In this document: positions 1-6,968 of the stretch, in pieces
Layout of the letters: every line of letters starts with the position of its first letter
How positions within the stretch are numbered: the first letter of the stretch is position 1
DNA from: CAZYAK01 sp964645935
Lineage (GTDB): Bacteria; Patescibacteriota; Gracilibacteria; Peribacterales; Peribacteraceae
DNA length: 21,211 bases
Direction of reading: 5' to 3'
NCBI GenBank assembly: GCA_964645935.1
Contig: CAZYAK010000021.1
Coordinates: 1 to 21,211, forward strand
Translations under genes and position numbers: made by a program
The notes under the pieces: model-generated
Told to the model about the DNA's origin: nothing
Databases searched by the model: none
Seen by the model: only the letters and a program-made list of their open reading frames with translations

Positions 1-522
1 GGTCGCAAGGGTGGGGACGACGCCGACGAGGGCGGCACCGTGGAGATCCAGCTCCCCGTGGAAGCGTTTATCCCCAGCTTCTACATCCCCGAGTCCGACG
101 AGAAGATCTCGGTGTACCAGAAGCTCGCGGGCAGCGAGGACGAGACCATCCTCGGCGAGTTTGAATCGGACCTCCGCGAGGAATACGGCGAACCTCCAGA
201 GCAAGTGCGCAGCCTCTTCCAGGTGCTCAGGCTCCGTCTCGCTTGCCGCCGCGCGGGAGTGCTCCGTGTGAAGATGGAAGACCAGGGCGGCGACCGTTTC
301 GTGCTCCTCAGCCTCGGCGCGCGCGTCACGGCCAAGGAGATCATGCAGCTGCTCTCGGTAAACCCCCACTGGAAGATCTCCGGCTCCACGCTTCGCCACT
401 CCGAGAACCTCCTCGTGTCCCGTGCCAAGGGCAAGCACTGGATCTCGCAGCTGGCCACCGAGGGGGCCCATCTGGAGTGCAAGAAGGAGAAGGAGCCGAA
501 GAAGGAGGCCGAGGAGGCCTGA
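1..522 (+). CDS. mfd: Transcription-repair coupling factor Mfd, C-terminal part (5' end outside window)
   Basis: The open frame enters at base 1 and gives the last 173 residues of the protein. The segment beginning VEIQLPVEAFIPSFYIP, followed by ISVYQKLAG and then an LREEYGEPPEQVRSLF helix, matches the C-terminal TRCF (D7) domain of Mfd; E. coli Mfd has the same order of elements (IPDVNTRLSFYKRIA, then a helix with FGLLPDPARTLL). Mfd is an ATP-dependent translocase that removes stalled RNA polymerase from damaged DNA and recruits UvrA. The D7 domain autoinhibits the enzyme until it binds polymerase. The extreme C-terminus is a short Lys/Glu-rich tail. The helicase and UvrB-like domains must lie upstream of the window. 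A hairpin follows the stop codon. The family call is firm; activity cannot be judged from this fragment. Confidence 0.9.
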   Translation, partial: GRKGGDDADEGGTVEIQLPVEAFIPSFYIPESDEKISVYQKLAGSEDETILGEFESDLREEYGEPPEQVRSLFQVLRLRLACRRAGVLRVKMEDQGGDRFVLLSLGARVTAKEIMQLLSVNPHWKISGSTLRHSENLLVSRAKGKHWISQLATEGAHLECKKEKEPKKEAEEA

Positions 523-530
523 CCGTCGGA

Positions 531-560
531 TTCCGCAGGAGCAGCGGAAAGGATGTTTTA
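531..560 (+). terminator. Possible rho-independent terminator after mfd
   Basis: A 6-bp stem (TTCCGC at 531-536 with GCGGAA at 544-549) lies 8 nt after the mfd stop and is followed by GGATGTTTTA. The T-run is short and offset, so this is a weak terminator at best. Confidence 0.4.
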
Positions 561-573
561 GTGTAATAGTACA

Positions 574-601
574 TTAACACGCTCTTCGTACTGAGTATAC
601 T
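574..601 (+). promoter_or_regulatory. Sigma-70-type promoter for the 783 gene
   Basis: TTAACA at 574-579 and TATACT at 596-601 are separated by 16 bp; each hexamer matches the sigma-70 consensus at 5 of 6 positions. Transcription would start near 608, leaving a leader of about 175 nt before the ATG at 783, unlike the near-leaderless promoters elsewhere in the window. Confidence 0.6.
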
Positions 602-607
602 ATTTCA

Positions 608-782
608 CGTCTTTGGCAACATCGGCATGTTCTCCCCGCCGAGGGCCCGCGCGCCGGACCCTGCGCGGGGAGAATCAGGAACCTCACATTATCCTGCGGC
701 CGTTGAAAGGCCATTGTTCCCGCGGTGTCCGCCGTCCCATGCGGGGACGGGGTGCCGTGGTGGGCAATGTGAGGAAAGTCCA
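608..782 (+). promoter_or_regulatory. Structured 5' leader with sequestered ribosome-binding site
   Basis: Three helices can be read directly. One is a 10-bp perfect stem, 630-639 with 665-674, with an inner AGGG/CCCT pairing at 642-645 and 659-662. A second is a 7-bp hairpin, 732-738 with 744-750. The third is a long-range 9-bp pairing of CCTCACATT (682-690) with AATGTGAGG (766-774). The last covers the GAGG of the Shine-Dalgarno site (GAGGAAAG, 771-778) of the gene starting at 783. This layout fits a translational switch or an autoregulated leader. I recognise no known riboswitch class. Confidence 0.5.
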
Positions 783-1190
783 ATGTCTGAACTGTTCGAG
801 TCGCTGTCGCGCGTCGATGTCCTGACCTCTCTGGTCACCTTCGTCCTGGTCGCGATCTACACGATCCGCGACTGGGTCAAGGAGCGCGCCGAGAAGCGTC
901 GCCAGCAGAAAAAGACCGGCTGGGTCCTGCGCGTCGTCCAGGGTGAGATCGTCCTCTTCACGGAGCACCTGTCCGTGTCCGAGGCAGACCAGCTCGTCAC
1001 CGATGAGATGCAGGTCTCCAAGACCGGCGATGCGCGCCGGCTGGGCCAGTCCGGCGTGACCGCGTTCGGCTTCGTGGGCATGCCCACGTACGACATCGCC
1101 ACGGTGGACTCCGAGGCGAAGACGTACACGATCCACGTGGATCGTGACCCGACGTGGAAGCCCAAGGCCGCTCCCACCCCCAAGTCCTGA
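783..1190 (+). CDS. Small membrane-anchored protein of unknown function
   Basis: The gene encodes 135 residues. A single hydrophobic segment lies near residues 12-24 (LTSLVTFVLVAIY), followed by a strongly basic stretch (KERAEKRRQQKK) that should stay in the cytoplasm. A soluble domain of about 95 residues follows, with alternating strands such as GWVLRVVQGEIVLF, and the end is Pro/Lys-rich. The start is ATG 783 because a good Shine-Dalgarno site (GAGGAAAG) lies just upstream and the membrane segment follows at once; an in-frame upstream extension would be translated leader. A strong promoter lies before it and a clear terminator after it, so it is probably monocistronic. I do not recognise the family. 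The 175-nt leader can fold over its ribosome-binding site. Confidence 0.7.
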   Translation: MSELFESLSRVDVLTSLVTFVLVAIYTIRDWVKERAEKRRQQKKTGWVLRVVQGEIVLFTEHLSVSEADQLVTDEMQVSKTGDARRLGQSGVTAFGFVGMPTYDIATVDSEAKTYTIHVDRDPTWKPKAAPTPKS

Positions 1191-1235
1191 TTCCCCAGAC
1201 AACGGGACCCCGGAACTCCCCAAGTTTCCGGACCA

Positions 1236-1266
1236 CCCCTGGCTGCCAAGCCAGGGGTTCTCTTGT
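1236..1266 (+). terminator. Rho-independent terminator after the 783 gene
   Basis: A perfect 9-bp stem, CCCCTGGCT (1236-1244) with AGCCAGGGG (1249-1257), has a GCCA loop and is followed by the T-rich TTCTCTTGT. It lies 46 nt after the stop codon. A second T-run (TTTTTTT, 1290-1296) follows just before the next promoter. Confidence 0.75.
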
Positions 1267-1295
1267 ATGAGCTGCTTCCCCTGGGAGGGTTTTTT

Positions 1296-1304
1296 TGGTA
1301 TACT
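1296..1304 (+). promoter_or_regulatory. Extended -10 promoter, short leader, for the 1319 gene
   Basis: TGG-TATACT at 1296-1304 is an extended -10 element. No good -35 is visible at 17 bp. The ATG at 1319 lies 14 nt after the hexamer, so the leader would be about 7-8 nt and there is no Shine-Dalgarno site. Confidence 0.55.
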
Positions 1305-1318
1305 CATCGGAAACCCAC

Positions 1319-1669
1319 ATGCCAGATCCCACACCGCCCTCCGCGCTGACGCCACCCAAGATCCCCACGGGTCAGGAGATCTTCGACGCGATCATGCAGC
1401 ACATCGAGCCCGAGCTCACCACAGAGGGGCTGAAGACCGTAGATGCCAAGTACAAGGACGAGGCTCCTGCCGCCCGCGATGCGCGCCGAAAGCGCTACAC
1501 ACTCGCGTTCGAGCGTTACGAGCAGGCCTATGAGGGCTACATGGCGACGCTCCACGCCCAGGTGCAACGCTTTCGCAAACAGTCGTTCGAACGCGTGGAG
1601 ACCGAGGATCGGGCCCGCGAGGACGGCGTCCTTGCTTCTCTTGGCCACCACTTGCTTACGCTCGCATGA
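1319..1669 (+). CDS. IEPEL-family small helical protein, copy A
   Basis: The product has 116 residues: a Pro-rich N-terminus (residues 1-17), then a 58-residue core beginning at G18 that aligns without gaps with copies at 5993, 6598 and 10088, then a charged helical tail. The signature IEPEL is at residues 29-33, with the later core motifs Y45, RY (59-60), AF (63-64) and YM (74-75). Across the four copies 17 of 58 core positions are invariant. There is no signal peptide or membrane segment. The start is ATG 1319, next to an extended -10 promoter. The stop codon overlaps the start of the next gene (ATGA at 1666-1669), so the two are translationally coupled. I recognise no family. A chaperone or adaptor for the downstream protein is plausible but inferred. 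Confidence 0.75.
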   Translation: MPDPTPPSALTPPKIPTGQEIFDAIMQHIEPELTTEGLKTVDAKYKDEAPAARDARRKRYTLAFERYEQAYEGYMATLHAQVQRFRKQSFERVETEDRAREDGVLASLGHHLLTLA

Positions 1670-2265
1670 GTCACCCTCTCCTCTTCCTCCGGCCGGACGG
1701 GCGCGAGAGCCGCCTCCTGCGAGTCGTGGGTGGCGAGCAGATGCCCGGTGATCGTGGCACCGTCTCCGATGAGGTGCGGACCACCGAAGAGGGCGATACC
1801 GAGGAGGCGCAGAGGCAGCGCAAGGAGAAAGAGGCCAAGCAGAAGGGTGAGAAGGAAACCAAGGAAAAGGACGAGAAGTCCGAGGCTGCCGAGCGCGACC
1901 CCACGCAGGAGGCAATCCAGCAACGTGACAAGCGTATCAAGACCGCGGACCAAGACGGAGGCCGCGAGCGACAGCGTGCCGACAAGGTGGCCCACGACAT
2001 CTTGCAGTTGCAGGCCAAGCTTCAGCGTGAGCAGGAAGCCAGCAAGGGGCGTAACGCCCTGGCCGATTCCGTCTTGGGTGGCGATGTGGTCAATACATCC
2101 AAGACCGAGGTCGCCGACAAGAATACAGCCTCCGCTGCCGCTGCAGCCGTGAACCAGACGGCCGGAGTGCAGGCCGAACAGGGAAACAAGCAGGTCGCAG
2201 CCAAGCAGTCCGCCGAGAAGACCAGCGTGGCGGAGGCCGCCCCGACGCGCCCCACGGTCGCCTGA
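1666..2265 (+). CDS. Charged, disordered partner protein with N-terminal ExRLL tag
   Basis: The product has 199 residues and its start overlaps the preceding stop by ATGA. The N-terminus contains E14-S-R-L-L18, the same E-x-R-[LM]-[LI] motif found near the N-terminus of the products at 2435, 6969 and 10447. Residues ~38-125 are almost entirely Glu, Lys, Arg, Gln and Asp, consistent with a long single helix or coiled coil. The last 60 residues are Ala/Gln/Thr-rich and probably disordered. There is no signal peptide or membrane segment. No enzyme motif is visible and I do not recognise a family. The coupling to copy A argues that the two products act together. A possible terminator follows. Confidence 0.65.
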   Translation: MSHPLLFLRPDGRESRLLRVVGGEQMPGDRGTVSDEVRTTEEGDTEEAQRQRKEKEAKQKGEKETKEKDEKSEAAERDPTQEAIQQRDKRIKTADQDGGRERQRADKVAHDILQLQAKLQREQEASKGRNALADSVLGGDVVNTSKTEVADKNTASAAAAAVNQTAGVQAEQGNKQVAAKQSAEKTSVAEAAPTRPTVA

Positions 2266-2279
2266 TCCGTTCTTCCGTG

Positions 2280-2304
2280 CGGGTAGGCGTACGGGCCCGT
2301 TTTC
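2280..2304 (+). terminator. Possible terminator after the 1666 gene
   Basis: CGGG (2280-2283) can pair with CCCG (2296-2299), directly followed by TTTTCT. The stem is short, although nested alternative pairings (CCGT/ACGG) exist. This is weak evidence. Confidence 0.35.
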
Positions 2305-2401
2305 TGGCGTGATCCAGAGAAGATATGTGGTTTTCACGGGACAAGCGATCTTCGCGATCATGGTCGGGACTGATCCCGGTCTGGTGAATGCGATGATTTC
2401 G

Positions 2402-2410
2402 TGATACGAT
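2402..2410 (+). promoter_or_regulatory. Extended -10 promoter for the 2435 gene
   Basis: TGA-TACGAT at 2402-2410 is an extended -10. A weak TGGTGA lies at the -35 distance (2382-2387, 17-bp spacer). The ATG at 2435 is 24 nt after the hexamer, giving a leader of about 18 nt (ending CATCTTTCTCC) with no Shine-Dalgarno site. Confidence 0.45.
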
Positions 2411-2434
2411 AGCCCGATACCCACATCTTTCTCC

Positions 2435-4954
2435 ATGCACGCTTCCCGACGCTTCCCGCGCATCAGCTCTGCCGAGCACCGCATGATCGGCATCGTCACG
2501 CCCCCGCCTGGACCGGATCGGTTCCAGCCGCTGTCGATGAGCCCGGATCTCCTGCGGGGCCCGGACACCACTGCCGACGTCAACGATGCCGCGCATGCAG
2601 GCGTCACAGGAGAGCGCACACGCACGGGCAACTGGCTCACGCGCCTCCTGATGGCATTCGCGCGGCGACCTATCGGCGGCGCGTCGCTCTCCATTCGTCG
2701 GGACGAGACGGCCGCGCCGTCACTCTCGCGGATCCGCCCGGTACGCCGCGTAGTGCCTGCGGCTACCAGCCTCGTTTCCGCCGACGTTCTGCCCACAGCC
2801 GTCGTCTCGGATGCCGTAACTCGCCCCCTTGCGCGGGTAATTTCGCGGCCGAGCGTAGCGATAGCTCCCGTCACCGGCCTGGCCGCCGAGGCCGAGCGCC
2901 TGCAGAAGGAGCATCCCGACGAGGTCGTAGCTGCCGTGGTGCGCGCGGGGTCCGACGCCCCGCTGGTGCGCTACGCGCCGCCCGCCGCACCCGTTGTCTT
3001 CCAATCCGGGCCCGCCGGCACGCAGCCCGGGTACGGCACCATCGGCGAGCCCTTCTCCGCCATCTACGTGGGGGCCACCTCCACGTTTAACGGCGTGTCG
3101 CTGCGCCGTTACTCCAATGAGGAGGGCAACGGACGCCTGCTCTTCTCTACCACCGCCACCGCCCTCCCCGGCCCGTACCGCTTCTCTGTAGACGGCCGCA
3201 CCTTTGTGTTCCACGTTCTCGCCGAGACGCCCGAGACCGCCCGTGTCATTGGCCCCTGGCCCTCGCACGTCGCCGCGGGTCTGGAGCAGACCGTGCGCAT
3301 CATGCCCGCCAACGGTCACGTCACCCTCCCCGGCGGCGCGCGCCTGGTGAGCGGCGCCCCCACGGCCACGCCGTGGCTCGGCGGCACCGCGCAACTGCGT
3401 GCCGACGGCACCTTGGTGTTGCGGGGCGTGACGGCCTCTGCCACCGCGCACGTTTTCCGCGTGGGCTCCACCGAGCACCGCCTCACCGTCACGGCCGGAC
3501 CGGCCGAGCACGCCGAGCACCACGAAACGCTGGCGAACCTGCTCCAGATCATTCATGCGCTGGCCTCTGCCCGAGCTGGCAACGCCGCGCTCTGGACCAA
3601 CGGCGCTACCCCCGTGGAAACAGAACGCCTCCAGCGCAACCGCAACGCTCTAAACGACGTGGCCCGCTGGGCCTATGAGCTCAGCGCGTGGATGCGCATT
3701 GGACGGAATGCCATTACGGGTTCTCAGGACTACTTTGCGGCGCTGCGGACGCGCAAGCCCCGCCTGCAGCAGGTGCTCGACGCCGCTGTTCCGCTGGTGG
3801 GCCAAACCCAGGAAGACCCGCCGTTCACTCTCACGGCGCCGGCCCTGGAGGGCGGTCGTCTGGCGCTCGCGGGCCTGACGGTGCCCGATGCCACCGTGGC
3901 CGATGCCCCGGCCCCGATAGGGTACGCGACGTCTTCGGTGCTGCGCCGCCGCGCGCAGGAGGACCAGGGAGTGCAGCCCGTTACCATGGATCGCATCACG
4001 CTGGCTCCCATCACCCGCGTGCAGCCCTCCGCGCCTTCCGTCGAGGCCCTGCGTGTCTTCAGCGCGCTGCCCGGCGTCATCCAGCGCGGCGGGGAGCTGC
4101 GCCTGGATCTGCCCGCCGGTGCGACACTGCGCGCGCAGAACCCCGCCGGTGAGCTCGTCCCCCTGGGCTCCGATACGCTGCGGGGTCGCGACGCGACGGT
4201 GATGCCCTTCACCACCTGGGTTTCCATCACTGCCGGACTCGGTACGGGCGCCGAGACGCCTCCGGTCCTGGAGATCACGCTTCCCGGCGCCCCGAACGGC
4301 GGCAAGAAGGAGATCCGTCTCGGCCCCCCGCTCGCGCCGCCCTCCGCCGAGCTTGTTGCCACGTTCGGCGGCGCCCTGCCCATCGGCGCCCCACGCGACG
4401 TCGATCTCCCTTCCCCGGCTCCCGATCTCGTCGTGCGAGACCACGTGGGCAGCTGGGCGCGCGTGCCCGCAAGCCCGAGCACGGTGCGCACGGACGACCT
4501 GTGGCTCTCCATCGTCAACGGCAAGCTGCGGATGGATCCCGCCCCCGCCACCACCAATCCGCCCTCCGGCGAGCGCCGCTTGCGCTTCTGGAACGGCATT
4601 GCCGCACCGCTGGAGGTCACATACACGTTCCAGGGCGCCAACCGCGAGAATCTCCGGACCGCCGCCGAGTACATGCGTACCAAGCGCGCGGGCTTGCGTG
4701 ACATCTACGGCCACGGCGCACTGCGTGCGAACGACCAGATTCCTCTACGCCCCCCGCGTTCCCGCGAGGACGTCTACCACGACATCACGCAGGAAGCCGT
4801 GACCATTGATAACCGCATCGTCGATCTTCACCGCTCGCTCCTGCAGGGCTTTGAGACACGCGTCTACACCGAGGCGCAGATCAAGCAGTGCGCCGACCTC
4901 ACCGAGCGCGCTCAGGCCTTTATCTCCCAATCCGGTCTCCGTCTCGCCTCCTAA
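2435..4954 (+). CDS. Large protein of unknown function with beta-rich domains and N-terminal ExRMI tag
   Basis: The product has 839 residues. The N-terminus carries E14-H-R-M-I18, a variant of the tag shared with the 1666, 6969 and 10447 products. Residues ~20-150 are low-complexity. Residues ~180-345 look beta-rich (FNGVSLRRYSN, YRFSVDGRTFVFHV, AQLRADGTLVLRGV) and may be Ig-like. A helical stretch follows at ~350-450, then another beta-rich region with Pro-rich linkers to ~690, then a helical C-terminus (AAEYMRTKRAGLRDIYG onward). It has no classical signal peptide, membrane helix or catalytic motif. It has its own promoter and, unlike the other tagged proteins, no IEPEL gene directly upstream. 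I do not recognise a family; a structural or exported scaffold protein is possible. Confidence 0.7.
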   Translation: MHASRRFPRISSAEHRMIGIVTPPPGPDRFQPLSMSPDLLRGPDTTADVNDAAHAGVTGERTRTGNWLTRLLMAFARRPIGGASLSIRRDETAAPSLSRIRPVRRVVPAATSLVSADVLPTAVVSDAVTRPLARVISRPSVAIAPVTGLAAEAERLQKEHPDEVVAAVVRAGSDAPLVRYAPPAAPVVFQSGPAGTQPGYGTIGEPFSAIYVGATSTFNGVSLRRYSNEEGNGRLLFSTTATALPGPYRFSVDGRTFVFHVLAETPETARVIGPWPSHVAAGLEQTVRIMPANGHVTLPGGARLVSGAPTATPWLGGTAQLRADGTLVLRGVTASATAHVFRVGSTEHRLTVTAGPAEHAEHHETLANLLQIIHALASARAGNAALWTNGATPVETERLQRNRNALNDVARWAYELSAWMRIGRNAITGSQDYFAALRTRKPRLQQVLDAAVPLVGQTQEDPPFTLTAPALEGGRLALAGLTVPDATVADAPAPIGYATSSVLRRRAQEDQGVQPVTMDRITLAPITRVQPSAPSVEALRVFSALPGVIQRGGELRLDLPAGATLRAQNPAGELVPLGSDTLRGRDATVMPFTTWVSITAGLGTGAETPPVLEITLPGAPNGGKKEIRLGPPLAPPSAELVATFGGALPIGAPRDVDLPSPAPDLVVRDHVGSWARVPASPSTVRTDDLWLSIVNGKLRMDPAPATTNPPSGERRLRFWNGIAAPLEVTYTFQGANRENLRTAAEYMRTKRAGLRDIYGHGALRANDQIPLRPPRSREDVYHDITQEAVTIDNRIVDLHRSLLQGFETRVYTEAQIKQCADLTERAQAFISQSGLRLAS

Positions 4955-4963
4955 CCCCTCCTG

Positions 4964-4969
4964 TATGCT
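4964..4969 (+). promoter_or_regulatory. Possible -10 box for leaderless start of the methyltransferase gene
   Basis: TATGCT at 4964-4969 ends 7 nt before ATG 4977, the same spacing as the -10 boxes in front of several other genes here. It sits 9 nt after the previous stop codon. No -35 was identified. Confidence 0.35.
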
Positions 4970-4976
4970 GCCCGCC

Positions 4977-5573
4977 ATGGACGTTTCGGCCCTGGAACAG
5001 ACGCTGTTCTCTGACATTGAGGGCTACGCGCTTTCCTCCTCCGGCCGCTCGCGGCTGGGGCACGCTTCCGATCCTGCCTTTACGTACGGTGAGGTCACGC
5101 CGTCGTCCGTATCCCGCATGCTTGGCCAAGTACAGGTGCAGCCGGGCGAGGTGTTTTATGATCTGGGCTCCGGCACGGGCAAGGCCGTACTCTTTGCTGC
5201 CATCCTGGGAGGCGTGGCCAAGGCCACGGGCGTCGAGCTCGTAGAGGACCTCTACCTCGCTGCCGAGCGGGTGCGCGAGCGCTACGAGGCCGGCGTGCGC
5301 GACACGCTGCCCCACCGCGCGGAGGTGGCGTTCCGTCGGGGTGACATGCTGGAGCAGGACCTCTCGGACGCGGATATCGTCTTTACGCATTCCACGTGCT
5401 TCGACGACACGCTGATGCTACGCCTTGCCGAGAAGCTCTCGGGCCTGAGGACGGGCGCACGCGTCATCACCGTGACCAAGTCGCTCCCCTCTCCGGACTT
5501 CGAGCTCATCGGCCACGAGCTGCACCCGCTCGCGTGGGGCGAGGCTACGCTGTACTACCACCGCCGGCGCTAA
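4977..5573 (+). CDS. DOT1-like class I SAM-dependent methyltransferase
   Basis: The product has 198 residues. The SAM-binding motif I is VFYDLGSGTGKAVLFAA (about residues 58-74), followed by an acidic GVELVEDL strand end (motif II), RGDMLEQD, and ADIVFTHSTCFDD as the post-motif strand. The DLGSGTGK form and the D-I-V-F-T-H-S-T-C-F pattern resemble the DOT1/KMT4 fold, whose eukaryotic members methylate histone H3 lysine; bacterial relatives have unknown substrates. The start at 4977 fits a leaderless promoter; ATG 4965 in the same frame would add four residues but lies inside the -10 box. It closely follows the 839-residue gene on the same strand. The fold is confident and the substrate unknown; lysine methylation of a neighbouring protein is only a guess. 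Confidence 0.75.
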   Translation: MDVSALEQTLFSDIEGYALSSSGRSRLGHASDPAFTYGEVTPSSVSRMLGQVQVQPGEVFYDLGSGTGKAVLFAAILGGVAKATGVELVEDLYLAAERVRERYEAGVRDTLPHRAEVAFRRGDMLEQDLSDADIVFTHSTCFDDTLMLRLAEKLSGLRTGARVITVTKSLPSPDFELIGHELHPLAWGEATLYYHRRR

Positions 5574-5617
5574 GCCGCGGGGTCCATAAAGGGCAGGAAA
5601 AACGGCGCCGGATGCCC

Positions 5618-5626
5618 TAGTATGCC
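5618..5626 (+). promoter_or_regulatory. Possible -10 region of the tRNA-Leu promoter
   Basis: TAGTATGCC at 5618-5626 lies 6-9 nt upstream of the tRNA 5' end, the right distance for a -10. No convincing -35 was seen. Confidence 0.3.
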
Positions 5627-5631
5627 CGTGT

Positions 5632-5717
5632 GCCGGGGTGGCGGAATGGCAGACGCACCAGCCTTAGGAGCTGGCGGGATTCATCCCTTGAGAGTTCGAC
5701 CCTCTCCCCCGGCACCA
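5632..5717 (+). tRNA. tRNA-Leu (anticodon TAG)
   Basis: The 86-nt sequence folds as a class II tRNA. The acceptor stem is GCCGGGG (5632-5638) with CCCCGGC (5707-5713), followed by discriminator A and an encoded CCA (5715-5717). The anticodon stem CCAGC/GCTGG encloses the loop CTTAGGA with anticodon TAG at 5665-5667. A long variable arm (GGGAT TCATCCC) is typical of tRNA-Leu. The T arm GAGAG-TTCGACC-CTCTC is intact. It reads CUA and other CUN leucine codons. Confidence 0.95.
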
Positions 5718-5992
5718 GGCCATCCGCGATCGCTCCCCACTCCGCCGAGCCATTGTTTGTAGTATGCGCGGACAAAATGGCCTGGTGGATTGTTTGCCGG
5801 GGAGGGGCCCCTCCCAGACCCTCCCTGCTTTCGGGCAGGCTTTCGTGATGTGTTGGCGGCGGTCTTTTGCCTGGCCGGATGACCTTCCGGCCCCTCCCCG
5901 CAGCCGCTGTGAATGGCTGGAGATTGCGCTTCCGGATTGAGCGGATCGGCGTTTCGTGCTACAATACCCGGATTACATCCACATCCCTTCCC
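5718..5992 (+). other. Intergenic region with palindromes between tRNA-Leu and the 5993 gene
   Basis: No gene is visible. The region contains a perfect 16-bp palindrome (GGGAGGGG/CCCCTCCC, 5800-5815). A small hairpin CCTGC/GCAGG (5824-5828 with 5835-5839), followed by CTTTCG, may be a weak terminator. A 7-bp hairpin GGCCGGA/TCCGGCC lies at 5873-5879 and 5886-5892. The promoter of the next gene is at its right end. Confidence 0.5.
5937..5965 (+). promoter_or_regulatory. Promoter with extended -10 for the 5993 operon
   Basis: TTGAGC (5937-5942), a 17-bp spacer, then TACAAT (5960-5965) preceded by TGC (extended -10). ATG 5993 is 27 nt after the hexamer, giving a leader of about 20 nt without a Shine-Dalgarno site. 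It would drive the three genes 5993, 6598 and 6969. Confidence 0.6.
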
Positions 5993-6595
5993 ATGCCCGA
6001 TCCCACTGGGGGAACTCCTGCCGGCGATCCGATGGCCGCGCTGTATGGCGCGGGGGGTGCGGGTAGCGACCCATTTTCTGCCTCAGCCGGCATGCCCGCC
6101 GGCGGCGGCTACGACCCCTTTGCGTCGTTTGGCATGGGTGCGTCGCCGTCCATGACCGGCGGGGGCATGGCATCGTGGGATCAGGGTCAGACTGCGGCGA
6201 TGCCTGGAGCGGTGTACCCCGATCCTGCCCAGGCGGCACTGAGCGTGATCCCCAACCCCGACGGCAGCACAGACTACCTGGGTATGCGTATCCCCTCCGG
6301 GGACGAGCTGTACAACTTGCTGATGGGGAAGATCGAGCCCGAGCTCACGACCGACCAGCTCCCGCTCCTGGACGAGCGCTACCACGGCGAGACGCCGGAC
6401 GAGTCCAAGGCTCGTGCCAAGCGCTACGAGAAGGCCTTTGCGGAGTACGACAAACAGCTGCAGGACTACATGGAAGGCCTCAAGCAGAAGCTCCGCGCCC
6501 ACCAGCGCATCGCGATGTCGTCCGCCGAGCTCGGCGCCAAGGCCGAGGAGGAGGACGCCCTCACCGCCATCGAAGCCAGTATCCAGAAGAGCTGA
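5993..6595 (+). CDS. IEPEL-family protein, copy B, with Gly/Met-rich N-terminal extension
   Basis: The product has 200 residues. Residues 1-100 are a low-complexity extension rich in Gly, Ala, Pro and Met with aromatic spacers (for example GGGYDPFASFGMG), likely disordered. From G103 the family domain runs to the end: IEPEL at 114-118, ERY at 128-130, KRY at 143-145, AF at 148-149 and YM at 159-160, then a charged helix. It starts MPDPT, as does copy A. Copy C begins 2 nt after its stop, so copies B and C and the 6969 gene form one operon. The extension is absent from the other three copies. I recognise no family; no signal peptide or membrane helix. Confidence 0.75.
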   Translation: MPDPTGGTPAGDPMAALYGAGGAGSDPFSASAGMPAGGGYDPFASFGMGASPSMTGGGMASWDQGQTAAMPGAVYPDPAQAALSVIPNPDGSTDYLGMRIPSGDELYNLLMGKIEPELTTDQLPLLDERYHGETPDESKARAKRYEKAFAEYDKQLQDYMEGLKQKLRAHQRIAMSSAELGAKAEEEDALTAIEASIQKS

Positions 6596-6597
6596 CC

Positions 6598-6966
6598 ATG
6601 AGCACCACCCCCATCCCTATCGGCAATCCGCCCGTCATCCCCATCGATCCCAAGACGGGCCAAGCGGACGGCACGGCCATCTACGACATGCTCATGGCCA
6701 AGATCGAGCCGGACCTCGTGACGCTCGTCATCCCCACGCTGGACGAGAAATACAAGACGGAGACGCCGGAGGAGCGCAAGGCCCGCGGGCTGCGCTACAA
6801 GGACGCTTTTGAGAAGTACGACGTCGCGTACCGCGAGTACATGGATGGTATGAAGAGCGGCATCACCAAGTTCCAGCGCGACGCGCTCCACTCGGTGGAG
6901 CAGGACAACCGTGCGGATGAACAAACTGATCTCGACAACCTCACTTCCGCCATCTCCACCCTCTGA
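6598..6966 (+). CDS. IEPEL-family small helical protein, copy C
   Basis: The product has 122 residues. A short Pro/Ile-rich N-terminus leads into the family core at G25, with IEPDL at 36-40, EKY at 50-52, RY at 66-67, AF at 70-71 and YM at 81-82. From the core glycine to the C-terminus it has the same length (98 residues) as copies B and D. The start lies 2 nt after the copy B stop and its stop lies 2 nt before the 6969 start; neither junction has a Shine-Dalgarno site, so re-initiation is likely. The function is unknown; the immediate coupling to a large tagged protein suggests that the two interact. Confidence 0.78.
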   Translation: MSTTPIPIGNPPVIPIDPKTGQADGTAIYDMLMAKIEPDLVTLVIPTLDEKYKTETPEERKARGLRYKDAFEKYDVAYREYMDGMKSGITKFQRDALHSVEQDNRADEQTDLDNLTSAISTL

Positions 6967-6968
6967 GT

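Noticed and set aside
771..781. GAGGAAAGTCC, identical to the conserved 5' P4 segment of RNase P RNA
   Set aside because: The rest of the RNase P consensus (ACAGAAA-type segments, the 3' AGA half of P4) is missing, and a well-formed coding sequence begins at 783. The string is explained by a Shine-Dalgarno site.
1537..2874. Long minus-strand open frame opposite 1319-2435
   Set aside because: It lies antisense to three genes with better coding evidence, has Arg/Leu-rich shadow composition and no domain.
3650..4714. Long minus-strand open frame opposite the 2435 gene
   Set aside because: It is antisense in a GC-rich region with composition typical of a shadow frame (Gly/Arg/His-rich). Two overlapping antisense frames here cannot both be real.
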